Shown here in pieces: positions 16,735-26,127 of a DNA stretch of 64,000 nucleotides; within the stretch, counting starts at the first letter, position 1, and the number at the start of each line of letters is the position of its first letter. Position numbers and translations under genes: made by a program. The notes beneath the pieces are model-generated. The model worked only from the letters and a program-made list of their open reading frames with translations. It ran no database searches and was not told where the DNA came from. This stretch comes from SHAN690 sp038131955 (GTDB taxonomy: Bacteria > Bacteroidota > Bacteroidia > Flavobacteriales_G > Salibacteraceae), in assembly GCA_038131955.1 (NCBI GenBank), contig JAYPQK010000011.1, positions 1 to 64,000 of the forward strand, written 5' to 3'.

Positions 16735-18417
16735 ATGTACGACATTATTGAACTCAACGAGAAACTGGTAAACGAGCTCAAAGACATTGCTAAGACATTG
16801 AATATCAGCAAGTACGAGAAGCTTAAGAAGCAAGACCTCATCTACCAGATCCTCGATGCACAAGCCCTCAACCCGAAGGCCGTCGCTAAACCTCAAAGCG
16901 ACAACGGATCGTCGACTCCAAAAGCTACGGAGAACCAAGACAAGTCCTCAGAAAACGGTCGAGATCAATCAGACAAGCCTAAGCGCCAGCGACGTCAATC
17001 TGACGATAAAAAGGACCAGCCAAGGGCATCCTCTGACGATCGCTCGAACGACCGACCAAAGAACGACAGCAACGACGGGGCTGAGACGGCTAAGGACGGC
17101 GACGATAAGCGCGACGATAAACGGGACAACAACCGTGGCCGTGGACGCAACAAGAGCGACAACGACAACAACCAGCAACGCGGACGTGACCGCGACCGTG
17201 ACAACGGCGATCGGGACAACAAAGGAGTTGATAACAACGGTCGAGACAACAATCGAGGCCGACAGCCTAGAGAGAAGAAGAAAGAACCTGAATACAACTT
17301 TGATGAGATCGTAAGCGCTGAAGGGTGCTTGGAGATCATGAAGGAAGGTTATGGCTTCTTGCGCTCTGCAGACTATAGCTACCTTTCTTCTCCTGATGAC
17401 GTGTACGTTTCACAATCGCAGATCAAGCTCTTCGGTCTTCGCACCGGCGATACGATCCGTGGAACGATCCGTCCTCCGAAAGAAGGTGAGAAATACTATC
17501 CACTGATCCGCATTGAGAAGATCAACGGATTAGATCCAGCCGATGTACGCGACCGCGTGCCTTTCGATTACTTGAAGCCCCTCTTCCCGGAAGAGAAGTT
17601 CACCCTCACCGGTCACCGCAAGCAGACCATGTCATCGCGAATCATCGACCTCTTTACTCCTATTGGAAAGGGTCAGCGTGGATTGATCGTGGCGCAACCA
17701 AAGACCGGTAAGACCGAGATCCTTAAGGAAGTGGCGAATGCGATCGCATTGAATCACCCAGAGGCGTACTTGATGATCCTATTGATCGATGAACGTCCTG
17801 AAGAAGTAACCGATATGGAACGCAGCGTGAACGCTGAGGTGGTAGCCTCTACGTTCGATGAGCCTGCAGACCGCCACGTGAAGGTGTCTAACATCGTTTT
17901 GGAAAAAGCCAAGCGTATGGTGGAATGCGGACACGATGTCGTCATCCTTCTCGACTCGATCACTCGACTAGCCCGTGCCTACAACACCGTGGCACCTGCT
18001 TCCGGTAAGGTATTGACCGGTGGTGTGGATGCGAACGCACTTCACAAGCCTAAGCGCTTCTTCGGTGCGGCACGTAACATCGAGCACGGCGGTTCATTGA
18101 CCATCATCGCTACCGCCTTGACAGAGACGGGTTCTAAGATGGCCGAAGTGATCTTCGAAGAATTCAAGGGTACAGGTAACATGGAACTTCAACTCGACCG
18201 TAAGTTGAGTAATCGTCGCCTCTTCCCTGCTATCGACCTCGTTGCTTCCAGTACACGTCGCGACGACCTGCTCGTGGACAAGGAGACCCTACAGCGCGTA
18301 TGGATCCTTCGCAAGCACTTGACCGACATGAATACCGTGGAGGCTATGGAGTTCTTGAAGCAGCAAATGCAGCACACGAAATCAAACGAAGAGTTCTTGA
18401 TAGCCATGAACGGCTAA
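16735..18417 (+). CDS. rho: Transcription termination factor Rho with long charged insertion
   Basis: Hexameric RNA-dependent ATPase that ends transcription. Order: a SAP-like N-terminal helix pair (residues 1-42, LNISKYEKLKKQDLIYQIL), an insertion of about 140 residues composed mainly of Asp, Arg, Asn, Lys and Gln (about 43-185), the RNA-binding OB domain (EGYGFLRSADYSYL; DVYVSQSQIKLFGLRTGD), and the ATPase core with Walker A QPKTGKTE near residue 322 and Walker B VVILLDSITRLARAYN. The insertion explains the length of 560 residues against about 420 in E. coli; low-complexity insertions are known in Bacteroidota Rho. It is followed by a strong intrinsic terminator. Confidence 0.96.
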   Translation: MYDIIELNEKLVNELKDIAKTLNISKYEKLKKQDLIYQILDAQALNPKAVAKPQSDNGSSTPKATENQDKSSENGRDQSDKPKRQRRQSDDKKDQPRASSDDRSNDRPKNDSNDGAETAKDGDDKRDDKRDNNRGRGRNKSDNDNNQQRGRDRDRDNGDRDNKGVDNNGRDNNRGRQPREKKKEPEYNFDEIVSAEGCLEIMKEGYGFLRSADYSYLSSPDDVYVSQSQIKLFGLRTGDTIRGTIRPPKEGEKYYPLIRIEKINGLDPADVRDRVPFDYLKPLFPEEKFTLTGHRKQTMSSRIIDLFTPIGKGQRGLIVAQPKTGKTEILKEVANAIALNHPEAYLMILLIDERPEEVTDMERSVNAEVVASTFDEPADRHVKVSNIVLEKAKRMVECGHDVVILLDSITRLARAYNTVAPASGKVLTGGVDANALHKPKRFFGAARNIEHGGSLTIIATALTETGSKMAEVIFEEFKGTGNMELQLDRKLSNRRLFPAIDLVASSTRRDDLLVDKETLQRVWILRKHLTDMNTVEAMEFLKQQMQHTKSNEEFLIAMNG

Positions 18418-18437
18418 GGAACGATCCTGATAAACAC

Positions 18438-18484
18438 AATGGCTTGCCGTATCTTCACGCCGAAGATGGCAAGCCATTTTTTAT
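18438..18484 (+). terminator. Intrinsic terminator after rho
   Basis: Perfect 11-bp outer stem AATGGCTTGCC / GGCAAGCCATT (18438-18448 and 18468-18478), inner ATCTTC/GAAGAT pairing and a run of six T. The hairpin starts 20 bases after the rho stop. Confidence 0.92.
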
Positions 18485-18495
18485 TGCAGTAAGTC

Positions 18496-19002
18496 ATGAA
18501 GAATCCGATCCAAAATACCGCCCTTATCGCCGCTTTGGTTTCGATCATCGGCAAAATGATCTATCACCTTTTCCTCTTGGATCAGCCGGATTTTGATATG
18601 TACACCCACTTCTTCTATCTACTCTGCTTTCTCGCTGCCTTGTTTATCGGTCTGCGATCATGGAAGATCCAGCACCTGGGGTCGAAATTCACCGATGATA
18701 TAAAGTCCGGGTTGAAGATTGCCTCGATCTACTCGTTAGTGATATCAGGTTTTACATGGCTATACTACGCCAAACTCAATCCAGAATACTTCGCGAATCG
18801 CATTGCCATGGCAGTCAAAGCGGCAGAAGACGCAGGGATTACCCTAGATGAGATCGAAAACGTACGAGACACGACGTCCTTCATCTTTGACGCTTTTACC
18901 CACAGCACGCTCACCCTATTTGGCTATATCGCCATGGGTTTCTTTTACACGATCATTCTGGTCATGTTCTTCCGCTATCGCCCGAAGGCTTTTGGAATCT
19001 AG
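18496..19002 (+). CDS. DUF4199-like membrane protein
   Basis: A 168-residue integral membrane protein starting MKNPIQNTALIAAL. Four hydrophobic segments are visible (residues about 5-26, 36-53, 75-94, 138-160), with a soluble loop between the third and fourth (EYFANRIAMAVKAAEDAG). This layout, and the RxxxR tail, match the DUF4199 family found across Bacteroidota, whose function is unknown. The gene follows the rho terminator closely, so it needs its own promoter within or just upstream of the hairpin region. It converges on mpl with a four-base overlap. Confidence 0.72.
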   Translation: MKNPIQNTALIAALVSIIGKMIYHLFLLDQPDFDMYTHFFYLLCFLAALFIGLRSWKIQHLGSKFTDDIKSGLKIASIYSLVISGFTWLYYAKLNPEYFANRIAMAVKAAEDAGITLDEIENVRDTTSFIFDAFTHSTLTLFGYIAMGFFYTIILVMFFRYRPKAFGI

Positions 19003-20354
19003 CCTAGAACTTTCTGAGCAAAGGCATTGACATCGATTCCTCCAAAGTTTCCGGAGCTCATCATGAGCAAGTTCGCATTGGAATAATCGATCTCCAGCAA
19101 ACGCTCCTGTAGTTTGTCAGATGAGGTGAACACCTCCAGGTCATCCCGGCGGAACGCTTCCTTCACTTCCTCCTTTGAGATTGGGTCTAGCTTCTTGTGA
19201 GCAATCGTTTCCTCCTTGAAGAAAACGATGGCGAGATCCGCCGAATCCATAGTATTGGCATATTCCAATAGAAACTCCTTGGTCAGACTCGAAAAGGTAT
19301 GCAGCTCCATGCAGGCCACCAGGGTTCGATCCGGCCATTGCTCTTTGACCGCCTTCGTCGTTGCACTCAGTTTACTAGGGGAATGCGCGAAATCCTTGTA
19401 GACGACCGTATGATCGTTTCGACCAACCTCTTCGAGCCTTCGAGCCGCGCCTTTGAAGTCGGATATCGCCGTCCAGAAATCATCCTCTGAAACCCCTAGC
19501 GCTCGGCATACTTCAAATGCACCCATCAAATTCTGCAGATTGTGCTCGCCAAACACGGATACGGGAATGGATCGCTCCCCCCATTGCACATAGGTCCTTC
19601 CCTCCTTCACTTCGTAATCGGGAGCCTGATAGGGTCGACGTTCGAGGTGCTGGCCATACTCATAAACGGTCGCGTCCAACTGTTCATCCGCAATGCAATA
19701 CGTCAATACTCCGTTGTCCATCATGTTTTCGATGAAGATCTCGAACTGTTCCAGGTAGTTCTCAAACGTCGGGAAGACATTGATGTGATCCCAAGCGATA
19801 CCGGAGATCAGCGCAATATGAGGGTCGTACAAATGAAACTTAGGACGGCGGTCGATCGGCGAACTCAGGTATTCGTCCCCCTCCAAGATGATCACCGGCG
19901 CATCCGAGAGCCGAACCATGGTGTCGAAGCCCTCGATCTGAGCACCGACGAGGTAGTCGAAATCCTGACCTAGTTTCTTGAGCACATGGAGGATCATGGA
20001 TGTGATGGTTGTCTTTCCGTGACTCCCGGCAATGACCACTCGTTCCTTAGCCAAGGATTCGCGGTAGATGAAGTCGGGATAGGAGAAAACATCCAGTCCC
20101 AGCTCCTGCGCTCGAGCCAATTCAGGATTATCCTCACGCGCGTGCATCCCTAGGATGATCGCATCGAGATCTTCAGTAATGCGCGACGCATCCCACCCCA
20201 TGGTCTGAGGCAACAAGCCATGCGAAGCCAGTCGACCTCGCGAGGGGTCAAAGATCTGATCGTCGGAACCGGTGACTTCGTGTCCGTTCTGCTTCAAGGC
20301 GATGGCTAGGTTATGCATAGCGGCTCCGCCGATGGCTATTAAATGGATGCGCAT
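18999..20354 (-). CDS. mpl: UDP-N-acetylmuramate-tripeptide ligase (Mpl), murein recycling
   Basis: Mur-ligase-family enzyme of 451 residues. The N-terminal Rossmann domain starts MRIHLIAIGGAAMHNLA, the P-loop is AGSHGKTT (109-116), and ILEGDEYLSS and IAWDHINVFP are the metal- and substrate-binding segments that distinguish Mpl from MurC. Mpl joins recycled L-Ala-gamma-D-Glu-meso-DAP to UDP-MurNAc, so this points to peptidoglycan recycling with meso-DAP. A promoter box (20371-20378) lies 16 bases before its start. It is divergent from fbaA and converges on the DUF4199 gene. Confidence 0.9.
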   Translation of the reverse strand: MRIHLIAIGGAAMHNLAIALKQNGHEVTGSDDQIFDPSRGRLASHGLLPQTMGWDASRITEDLDAIILGMHAREDNPELARAQELGLDVFSYPDFIYRESLAKERVVIAGSHGKTTITSMILHVLKKLGQDFDYLVGAQIEGFDTMVRLSDAPVIILEGDEYLSSPIDRRPKFHLYDPHIALISGIAWDHINVFPTFENYLEQFEIFIENMMDNGVLTYCIADEQLDATVYEYGQHLERRPYQAPDYEVKEGRTYVQWGERSIPVSVFGEHNLQNLMGAFEVCRALGVSEDDFWTAISDFKGAARRLEEVGRNDHTVVYKDFAHSPSKLSATTKAVKEQWPDRTLVACMELHTFSSLTKEFLLEYANTMDSADLAIVFFKEETIAHKKLDPISKEEVKEAFRRDDLEVFTSSDKLQERLLEIDYSNANLLMMSSGNFGGIDVNAFAQKVLG

Positions 20355-20370
20355 AATTGTTGCTTTGAGT

Positions 20371-20378
20371 CAAATTTA
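20371..20378 (-). promoter_or_regulatory. TAAATTTG promoter box for mpl
   Basis: Perfect TAnnTTTG box read on the minus strand, 16 bases before the mpl ATG. Confidence 0.5.
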
Positions 20379-20461
20379 GAGGGTGTAAGGCTGCTCTTTC
20401 TTCCTACGAGAAAGACCTTTCAACAATGCGATGAGCGTTATGAGAATGAGGGGCAATCTCG

Positions 20462-20491
20462 TTTGTTTCCCGACCTCAAATTTTACCTTTG
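20462..20491 (+). promoter_or_regulatory. Complete Bacteroidota promoter for fbaA (TTTG, 18 bp, TACCTTTG)
   Basis: A -33 TTTG (20462-20465), an 18-base spacer and a perfect -7 box TACCTTTG (20484-20491). The box ends 62 bases before the fbaA ATG, giving a leader of about 55 bases. Confidence 0.7.
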
Positions 20492-20553
20492 CACCACACA
20501 AATCACAACCAAACTCGCCCGGCGAGAGAGACACTACATAAACCACTGAACCC

Positions 20554-21624
20554 ATGGCAGGAGTACTGAATGCGCAGGAAGCGCTCCGACTTTTTGAAGT
20601 AGCAAAAGCAAATCAATTCGCCCTTCCGGCGGTGAATGTTGTAAGCACCCAAAGTGTAAATGGCGTGCTCGAGGCAGCAGCCAAAGCCAATTCACCTGTA
20701 ATCGTTCAGTTCAGTAACGGTGGCGCCAGCTATTACGCCGGTAAGTCGATCAGCAACGAGGCAGAGCGCGCCGCTATCGCAGGAGCGATCTCAGGAGCAA
20801 AGCACGTACACATGATGGCGGAACTGTATGGTGTGGATGTCATTCTTCACACGGACCACGCTGCGCGTAAACTCCTACCTTGGATCGACGGATTGCTCGA
20901 CGCGGGCGAAAAGCACTATAAAGAAACCGGGCGCCCATTGTTTACCAGCCACATGATCGACCTAAGTGAGGAGCCGATCGAAGAGAACCTGGACACTTGC
21001 GTGGAATACCACAAACGCATGAGTGCGATCGATATGGTTTTGGAGATCGAATTGGGGGTAACCGGAGGTGAAGAAGATGGAGTAGACAATACAGGAATCG
21101 ACAGTTCCAAGCTATACACCCAGCCGAGTGAGGTAGATTATGCTTACGAGCGACTGAACGCGATCAGCCCAAACTTCACCATTGCAGCAGCCTTCGGAAA
21201 TGTACACGGTGTATACAAGCCAGGCAACGTTGAATTGACTCCGGTCATCTTGAAGAATTGCCAGGATTTCATCAAAGAGAAACACGGAATTGCTGATGAC
21301 AAGCCTGTGAATTTCGTATTCCACGGAGGTTCAGGATCCACGCGCGAAGAGATCCGAGAAGGCATCAGCTACGGTGTGATCAAGATGAACATCGATACCG
21401 ATACGCAGTGGGCGTTTTGGGATGGAGTACGCACTTACGAAGCGAAGAACCACGACTATCTGCAAGGTCAATTGGGAAATCCGGAAGACGACGACAAACC
21501 CAACAAGAAGTACTACGATCCACGCAAGTGGCTTCGTTCAGGAGAAACAGCGATGGTAGACCGCTTGATGATTGCGTTTGAAGACCTTCAGTCGATTGGT
21601 GCAAATAAGCATTGGTTGTCTTAA
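20554..21624 (+). CDS. fbaA: Class II fructose-bisphosphate aldolase
   Basis: Zinc-dependent aldolase that splits fructose-1,6-bisphosphate into DHAP and glyceraldehyde-3-phosphate, in glycolysis and gluconeogenesis. 356 residues, the length of class IIA enzymes. HTDHAA holds the catalytic Asp and a zinc His; the FGNVHGVYKPGN segment carries another zinc His and FHGGSGS the third and the phosphate loop; NIDTDTQWAF is the DHAP-binding segment. N-terminal ALPAVNVVST and the ISNE loop also fit. It has its own promoter (20462-20491) and stands alone. Confidence 0.96.
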   Translation: MAGVLNAQEALRLFEVAKANQFALPAVNVVSTQSVNGVLEAAAKANSPVIVQFSNGGASYYAGKSISNEAERAAIAGAISGAKHVHMMAELYGVDVILHTDHAARKLLPWIDGLLDAGEKHYKETGRPLFTSHMIDLSEEPIEENLDTCVEYHKRMSAIDMVLEIELGVTGGEEDGVDNTGIDSSKLYTQPSEVDYAYERLNAISPNFTIAAAFGNVHGVYKPGNVELTPVILKNCQDFIKEKHGIADDKPVNFVFHGGSGSTREEIREGISYGVIKMNIDTDTQWAFWDGVRTYEAKNHDYLQGQLGNPEDDDKPNKKYYDPRKWLRSGETAMVDRLMIAFEDLQSIGANKHWLS

Positions 21625-21657
21625 CTTCATACCCATCATTCTACAAGCCTATTACCT

Positions 21658-22509
21658 ATGAATCTTCACGTAGTCAATACGGGATACTTTATGCTCGACG
21701 GCGGCGCCATGTTCGGTGTCGTTCCTAAATCACTTTGGAGTCGAACCAATCCAGCCGATGATAACAACATGTGCCGCTGGGCCATGCGCTCCCTACTCAT
21801 CGAGGATGGCGATCAATTGATGCTCATCGACACGGGAATCGGCAACAAACAGAGCGAGAAGTTCTTCAGCCACTACTTCCTACACGGTGACGATAGTCTG
21901 GATGGCAGTTTGAAGAAATTGGGATTCAGTCGCGACGACATCACAGATGTGTTCCTAACACACCTGCACTTCGACCACTGCGGTGGGGCGATCGAATTCG
22001 ACAGCAGCGCAGATGCCTTTCGTCCAGCTTTCAAGAACGCAACATTTTGGAGCAACCAGCACCACTGGCAGTGGGCTACCGAACCGAATCCAAGAGAAAA
22101 AGCGTCGTTCCTAAAGGAGAACATTCTTCCGATCGAAGAGAGCGGTCAACTGGACTGGGTCGACATCCATGGTCGGAAAACGCGTGAGTGGAGAGATGGC
22201 ATCGATGTGTTCTTTGCGGATGGCCACACGGATAAGCAGATGATCCCGATCATCGACTACAAAGGCAAGAAGGTGGTATTCATGGCAGATCTCCTGCCTA
22301 GTACAGGACACATTCCCCTCCCCTACGTCATGGGTTACGACACCCGACCGCTATTGACCATGGAAGAAAAGAAACTCTTCTTGGATGAAGCGGCTGACAA
22401 CGAGTACGTCCTTTTCCTCGAGCACGATTCAGTCAACGAGTGCTGCACCGTTCAGCATACTGAAAAAGGTGTTCGCTTGAAAGACACCTTTAAGCTCGGC
22501 GAGCTCTAG
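21658..22509 (+). CDS. Metallo-beta-lactamase-fold hydrolase (lactonase-like)
   Basis: A 283-residue MBL-fold enzyme. The zinc motif is LTHLHFDHCGG, with an earlier acid in LIDTGIGN, a further His in FADGHTDKQM and an Asp in VFMADLLPS. This pattern is close to quorum-quenching lactonases and related cytosolic hydrolases, but a lactone substrate is not shown. There is no signal peptide. The C-terminal NECCTVQHTEKGVRLKDTF stretch is conserved in the family, so the gene's 3' end is real even though it overlaps the convergent comEC frame by 81 bases. Confidence 0.85.
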   Translation: MNLHVVNTGYFMLDGGAMFGVVPKSLWSRTNPADDNNMCRWAMRSLLIEDGDQLMLIDTGIGNKQSEKFFSHYFLHGDDSLDGSLKKLGFSRDDITDVFLTHLHFDHCGGAIEFDSSADAFRPAFKNATFWSNQHHWQWATEPNPREKASFLKENILPIEESGQLDWVDIHGRKTREWRDGIDVFFADGHTDKQMIPIIDYKGKKVVFMADLLPSTGHIPLPYVMGYDTRPLLTMEEKKLFLDEAADNEYVLFLEHDSVNECCTVQHTEKGVRLKDTFKLGEL

Positions 22510-24102
22510 GACGATCGAATTGACCTGCCATTCGATGGCCACCCACAGGGTTAGGACCAACCAATGGCGGTGTTTATGGATTAGAAAAGAGACTACAAAC
22601 CAAAGGAAGGCGTAGATGAGTACGAGCTCGATCCTCGTAATGCTTATTCCTTCGATCACCGCATAAGGCAACTCAGACACTCGTTGCATCGCAAGATGCA
22701 TCACCCTAAGAATAATATCTAACGGAAGGGCAACCCATTCAGCTACGCCTTCGATGAGTGAAATCGAGAACGTCCCTACACCCAGTGGTATAAGCACGGA
22801 GACCAATGGGATCACGACAAAGTTGGACAGCAGGAAATAATTGGGGAACTGATGAAAGTAGTACAAAGCCAGCGGGGCCGTAGACAATTGAGCCGCCACT
22901 GAAACACTGGTCAGGCTCCAACCCCATTTCATAATACGCCATCGAGGCGACCACCACGCCTCGATCATAGGCTGAAGGATGAGAATGCCAATCACCGCTG
23001 CATAGGACAACTGAAAGCCCACGTCCACGAGGAAATAAGGGTCGAACAAGAGCATGACAAAGGCACTCGCCACCACGGCATGGATCGCATGAGGCTTTCG
23101 CTTCAGCATAGTGCCGACCGCTACAAAACTGAACATGGTCGCCGCTCGGGTCACCGAAGAAGAAAGTCCAGTAAAGCAGGCAAAGCCCCAAAGCAATAAC
23201 ACCGCAATCAAGGATATCCATCGTTCGCCGTTCCGAAGTCGTTTCAACGGCGCCAGGAGAGCGGAGATCATCATGTAAATGATCCCAACGTGTAGTCCGC
23301 TTACCGCTAGTACGTGCATGGCCCCTGCTCGTGCGAAGGAAGTACGCTGATCATCACTGAGGTCATCTTTCATTCCGAGGAGCAGCGCAGATAATATCCC
23401 TCGGGAAGAATCGCTAAGTGAAAGCGTTTTGATCTGATCGCGGGAATCGACTTGGAGTCGTCGCAACCAACCAAAAAGTCCAATTTCAGACCTCAGTTTT
23501 CGCCAAGCGTCGCTTCGAACGAATGTCGGATGGGTCACTTGTTTGTTCAGCATATACACCTTGAAGTCGAACTCGTCAGGACTTTTCGGTCCATCGATCT
23601 CGTACACATCTGCCATCACCAAGCAGACATCTCCGTATTCCAACTGCCGTGCCTCTGCTCCTTTTTGAAAGTAGGTCAGTAACCGACCCTCGGCTCGTCG
23701 CCACTCCCTATCGACAAACACACCCTCGATCTCGGCAATACAACGAAGACTCTTCTCGCGCTCTGAAGGAGGTTCGATGATCCTTAACTTCCAAACGGCA
23801 CCATCGAGATCATATTCTAACTGGCTCACATAAGAATGGAAGAGTCTATCTGTCTTTAGGGTAGTGAATCCATACCCTAAGCAGGCAAACCCGATCATGA
23901 AAAGAGCAGATCGAAGCCGATGAAGCTTTCGCCAAAAATGAAGTAGAAAACTCAAAGTCGCCAGTGCGCCAAGGATGTATGAGGCATCCAAGGACGGCCA
24001 TTGAATGGCTAAGATCATTCCACAGGTCAAAGGAAGAAGAAGACGCAACAGAGGAATGTGCGTCCTTGTTTGTTTTCGATTGGTCCTTATTCCGAATAGC
24101 AT
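22429..24102 (-). CDS. comEC: ComEC/Rec2 family DNA-uptake channel, possibly 3'-truncated
   Basis: Polytopic inner-membrane protein, the likely channel for single-stranded DNA in natural transformation. It has an N-terminal soluble DUF4131-type region (about residues 50-190) and the competence domain with RAGAMHVLAVSGLHVGI, GLSSSVTRAATMF and the FQLSYAAVIGIL helix. From ATG 24102 it has about 557 residues, shorter than the 650-700 I expect for Bacteroidota ComEC. The last ~27 codons are the antisense of the hydrolase gene's 3' end and do not look like ComEC, so a deletion may have removed the natural C-terminus. The frame upstream of 24102 is not family sequence. DNA uptake is predicted only if the truncated form works. 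Confidence 0.82.
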   Translation of the reverse strand: MLFGIRTNRKQTRTHIPLLRLLLPLTCGMILAIQWPSLDASYILGALATLSFLLHFWRKLHRLRSALFMIGFACLGYGFTTLKTDRLFHSYVSQLEYDLDGAVWKLRIIEPPSEREKSLRCIAEIEGVFVDREWRRAEGRLLTYFQKGAEARQLEYGDVCLVMADVYEIDGPKSPDEFDFKVYMLNKQVTHPTFVRSDAWRKLRSEIGLFGWLRRLQVDSRDQIKTLSLSDSSRGILSALLLGMKDDLSDDQRTSFARAGAMHVLAVSGLHVGIIYMMISALLAPLKRLRNGERWISLIAVLLLWGFACFTGLSSSVTRAATMFSFVAVGTMLKRKPHAIHAVVASAFVMLLFDPYFLVDVGFQLSYAAVIGILILQPMIEAWWSPRWRIMKWGWSLTSVSVAAQLSTAPLALYYFHQFPNYFLLSNFVVIPLVSVLIPLGVGTFSISLIEGVAEWVALPLDIILRVMHLAMQRVSELPYAVIEGISITRIELVLIYAFLWFVVSFLIHKHRHWLVLTLWVAIEWQVNSIVLELAELKGVFQANTFFSMLNGAALVD

Positions 24103-24208
24103 TTTTGGTTTGAGAGCCAAATAACACTGAGTGATCGAAGAGACCAAGGAAGATCATCCCACGAAAAATGAACGAATTATTGAATTATACCAATCGTGCC
24201 TAGCCTAC

Positions 24209-25603
24209 CTACGTCGAATTGCCATTCTTGCCGAACCAACCCTCTTTGAGGGCAATCAACACGGCCATGAGTTGCACCCAAGGCAACAGTCGAACCTGGA
24301 GTCGCTCGTATACATTGGCAAGGACTCCGGTAATGGCCGCATTGAAGAAATAGGCCAAGAGGAAGACAATGAGCAGCAAGCCGAGCTCAGGAGTAAGTCT
24401 CTGCTGAAGAATCGCCCATGTGATCACTCCCAAGCCAAGGAAAAGACTCAAATAGTTTACCCATCGGAAAAAGTCCAGAGGCAGGTCATCACCCTTGTTT
24501 TGCACCGCTGTCAGGTATTCATTGAGCTCTTGCTTGTAGTGATTCTTCATCGGACCGTACGGAGGAGTCCCCTCTCCATAGGCGTATTGAAGTCCGCTTC
24601 CGACCTCAATCTGGAACATCTGCTTGACCGTTGCCTTCACCGAAGCGATGATCAGCCATTTCATGTAGCGCGGCTGCGTCAAGAAGTCCTTGACGATGAC
24701 CGAATATTCTTCATTCGCTCCTGCCCAACCGCCCGGGTGTTGCTGCACCGGTCCATTTGGATCCCACAGGTATCCGTAAGTCTCAAGCGGTAGATTGTCC
24801 TTCAGATCGCATAGGTCCGTTTCTATCTCACCGCACTGTTCATCGAGGTAGAACTTCAGGATGCCCATCTCACCTAGATTGGCCGTAACGAATGCATTTG
24901 TAGCCAAGCTCAATCGAAATCCCATGCCATAGGCAGCGTTGAATGAGCACGTGATCAGGAAAGCTGCTACAAAAGGAAGGGCCATCGACACCCAATGCTT
25001 CATTCCTAGATCGATCCATGTTGACTTAAGTGCAAAGCGCAAGGCCACCAACGAGAGGATCAAGAGTATTAAAAGAGGGATGTGGCTCAAATGGGTAAGC
25101 AGTGCTGCGGTGATGATCAATCCATATGAGATGAACCAAACACGGGAGGAACTTCTTTCTAATAGAAGCGCTCCTAAGCTCAACACTAAAATCAAAGTCC
25201 AAACGTCGGGCATCAGCTGAGCTGCGTACCATGGCATCGCCGAAGCAAAACTTAGGATCAGGACAGTCAAGGCGTGTTTCCACCAAAGTCTCTCTGCGGG
25301 AAAGACACCACGTAGAATTCGATAGAGAAGAACACTAAGCAGTATCCCTTGAATAAAAATGATCGGCCAATTACTGACCACCATTCCGGTCATCTTCATC
25401 AAGAGCGGATAGCCAAACGCTCGGTGAAAACTCGGCTCGAGAATCTCGGACATCTCAATGTAGGCTCCACTATCGAAATACAATAATGGGTAGCGGTTAT
25501 AGAGTGCAGGGGCAATGAGGGCCAAACTGCTCATCAAGAAGTATAGCGCCTTTGATAGATATGGAAGTGACCGCTTCAGCATATCATCCCAGGTATCGTT
25601 CAC
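24209..25603 (-). CDS. Polytopic membrane protein, GT-C glycosyltransferase-like
   Basis: 464 residues with roughly ten hydrophobic helices (LYFLMSSLALIAPAL, WPIIFIQGILLSVLL, HALTVLILSFASAM and others) and one large non-membrane region (about 255-375, with Cys pair CGEIETDLC and PGGW segments). An acidic motif YFDSGAYIEMS sits in the first external loop, where GT-C enzymes carry their catalytic Asp. This suggests a lipid-linked sugar transferase, but similarity is only in architecture, so the function is unproven. The upstream DinB gene ends at 25584 on the same strand; a start at the ATG at 25579 rather than 25603 would remove the 20-base overlap. The two genes are probably one transcript. 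Confidence 0.7.
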   Translation of the reverse strand: MNDTWDDMLKRSLPYLSKALYFLMSSLALIAPALYNRYPLLYFDSGAYIEMSEILEPSFHRAFGYPLLMKMTGMVVSNWPIIFIQGILLSVLLYRILRGVFPAERLWWKHALTVLILSFASAMPWYAAQLMPDVWTLILVLSLGALLLERSSSRVWFISYGLIITAALLTHLSHIPLLILLILSLVALRFALKSTWIDLGMKHWVSMALPFVAAFLITCSFNAAYGMGFRLSLATNAFVTANLGEMGILKFYLDEQCGEIETDLCDLKDNLPLETYGYLWDPNGPVQQHPGGWAGANEEYSVIVKDFLTQPRYMKWLIIASVKATVKQMFQIEVGSGLQYAYGEGTPPYGPMKNHYKQELNEYLTAVQNKGDDLPLDFFRWVNYLSLFLGLGVITWAILQQRLTPELGLLLIVFLLAYFFNAAITGVLANVYERLQVRLLPWVQLMAVLIALKEGWFGKNGNST

Positions 25604-26102
25604 GGATCACCTTGCAGTGATGCAACGTGTGTCCGGAGTTTACATAGAACAATGCTCTCGCCTGGACACGATGACCACTCGCCTCTCCCGCTCGATCCAA
25701 TTCTTCATCAGAAAAAGTATGGAACAGGTATTTAGTAGAGGTTCGAACGGCTCGAAAGAACTCAACCCAATCGGCTGCGACAAAGCTTCCGTGCTTTGCC
25801 ATCTGAGCATAACGATCGTGATCAAAGCCCTTCATCGGAGTGAGTTCCTCTTCGCGGCATAGAGTGATCGCACGGTAGTTGAATATCATCTCCGTTTCGA
25901 TGAGATGCTGAACTACCTGGGCAATGCTCCACTTTCCTTCTTCGTATCGGTAGACCAATTGATCGGAAGTCAATGGACTGATCAATCCTTCAAACTCAGC
26001 GAAAGAGCGGTCCAACTCAGCCAGAATATCCGTCTGCTTGATGTAGGATAAATACGTATCGTAATAGGAAGCTCGCGCGAGGAATTGAAGTTCAGCTAGC
26101 AT
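25584..26102 (-). CDS. DinB-like four-helix-bundle protein
   Basis: A 172-residue DinB/YfiT superfamily protein. It has the N-terminal helix, the GKWSIAQVVQHLIETE segment with the first metal-binding His, and the C-terminal GHTLHHCKVIRERYLG segment with two more His, the usual three-His metal site. Family members include thiol-dependent S-transferases and DNA-damage-induced proteins; the activity here cannot be assigned. The membrane protein gene follows directly on the same strand. The gene is preceded by the terminator of the DUF4139 transcript. Confidence 0.85.
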   Translation of the reverse strand: MLAELQFLARASYYDTYLSYIKQTDILAELDRSFAEFEGLISPLTSDQLVYRYEEGKWSIAQVVQHLIETEMIFNYRAITLCREEELTPMKGFDHDRYAQMAKHGSFVAADWVEFFRAVRTSTKYLFHTFSDEELDRAGEASGHRVQARALFYVNSGHTLHHCKVIRERYLG

Positions 26103-26127
26103 GCAGAAGGCTTTTCACGAAGATGAG

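Noticed and set aside
16969..17339. Minus-strand Ser/Arg/Val-rich ORFs
   Set aside because: They are shadows of the low-complexity Asp/Arg/Asn insertion of Rho.
24131..24793. 220-codon plus-strand ORF
   Set aside because: It lies antisense to the polytopic membrane protein, has highly charged composition without domain pattern, and no promoter box.
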